Positions 8,159 through 8,210 of a stretch of DNA of 8,210 nucleotides are shown here, one piece after another. A program made the translations under genes and the position numbers. Origin of the DNA: Devosia sp. (GTDB lineage: Bacteria > Pseudomonadota > Alphaproteobacteria > Rhizobiales > Devosiaceae); assembly GCA_011322005.1 (NCBI GenBank), contig DROE01000230.1, forward strand, positions 1 to 8,210. The letters are read 5' to 3'. Below the pieces are notes generated by a model. That model searched no databases. It was not told the origin of the DNA and saw only the letters and a list, made by a program, of their open reading frames with translations. How positions within the stretch are numbered: the stretch's first letter is position 1; each line of letters begins with the position of its first letter.

Positions 8159-8210
8159 TTTTTTGTCTCCCTCATCACACAATTGTCAAAAACCGCACTT
8201 AGGAAAAATC
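8159..8210. other. Short non-coding tail after the exported protein
   Basis: Fifty-two bases follow the last stop. A run of six T (8159-8164) begins immediately after the TGA, but I see no stable GC-rich stem before it, so I do not call a terminator. No gene start is visible before the window ends. Confidence 0.4.

Noticed and set aside
8131..8179. Imperfect inverted repeat TGTGATTGAG / CTCATCACA after the last gene
   Set aside because: The arms need a bulge, are AT-rich and are about 30 nt apart. No T-run follows the second arm, so it does not support a terminator.
8183..8210. TTGTCA as a -35 box for a downstream gene
   Set aside because: No acceptable -10 is present at 16-18 bp, and the window ends before any gene that it could serve.

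Overview
The window reads as chromosomal housekeeping DNA from a moderately GC-rich alphaproteobacterium, probably Hyphomicrobiales. The basis is the large 180-kDa-type NAD-glutamate dehydrogenase, the composition, and the style of the leu locus. Devosiaceae-like taxa are a guess only. I see no RNA genes, mobile elements, CRISPR arrays or phage genes, and I did not find a new multi-gene system.

Layout: (1) Positions 1-4525, minus strand, are filled by one very long gene for NAD-specific glutamate dehydrogenase. It is cut at its 3' end by the window edge, so about 1508 codons are visible. (2) Positions 4526-4761 form a divergent intergenic region. It holds a perfect 9-bp inverted repeat whose two arms each carry a TTGACA hexamer, pointing in opposite directions. 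(3) Positions 4762-6099, plus strand, encode a 445-residue polytopic membrane protein of the polysaccharide/oligosaccharide flippase (MOP) type. (4) After 44 bp comes leuC (6144-7553), the large subunit of 3-isopropylmalate dehydratase, with all three iron-sulfur cysteines. (5) A small exported four-cysteine protein (7550-8158) is joined to leuC by an ATGA stop/start overlap. The last 52 bp are non-coding.

Functionally, the dehydrogenase breaks glutamate down to 2-oxoglutarate and ammonium, whereas LeuC acts in leucine biosynthesis. The flippase and the exported protein have no obvious biochemical link to either. The three plus-strand genes could be co-transcribed because no terminator lies between them. 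A promoter-like sequence over the flippase stop codon may instead give leuC its own start. The partner subunit leuD is not in the window and may lie further downstream.

The points most worth a second look are the divergent promoter palindrome, the exported protein coupled to leuC, and the isolated flippase. Long open frames opposite the dehydrogenase and leuC are codon-register shadows and were rejected.
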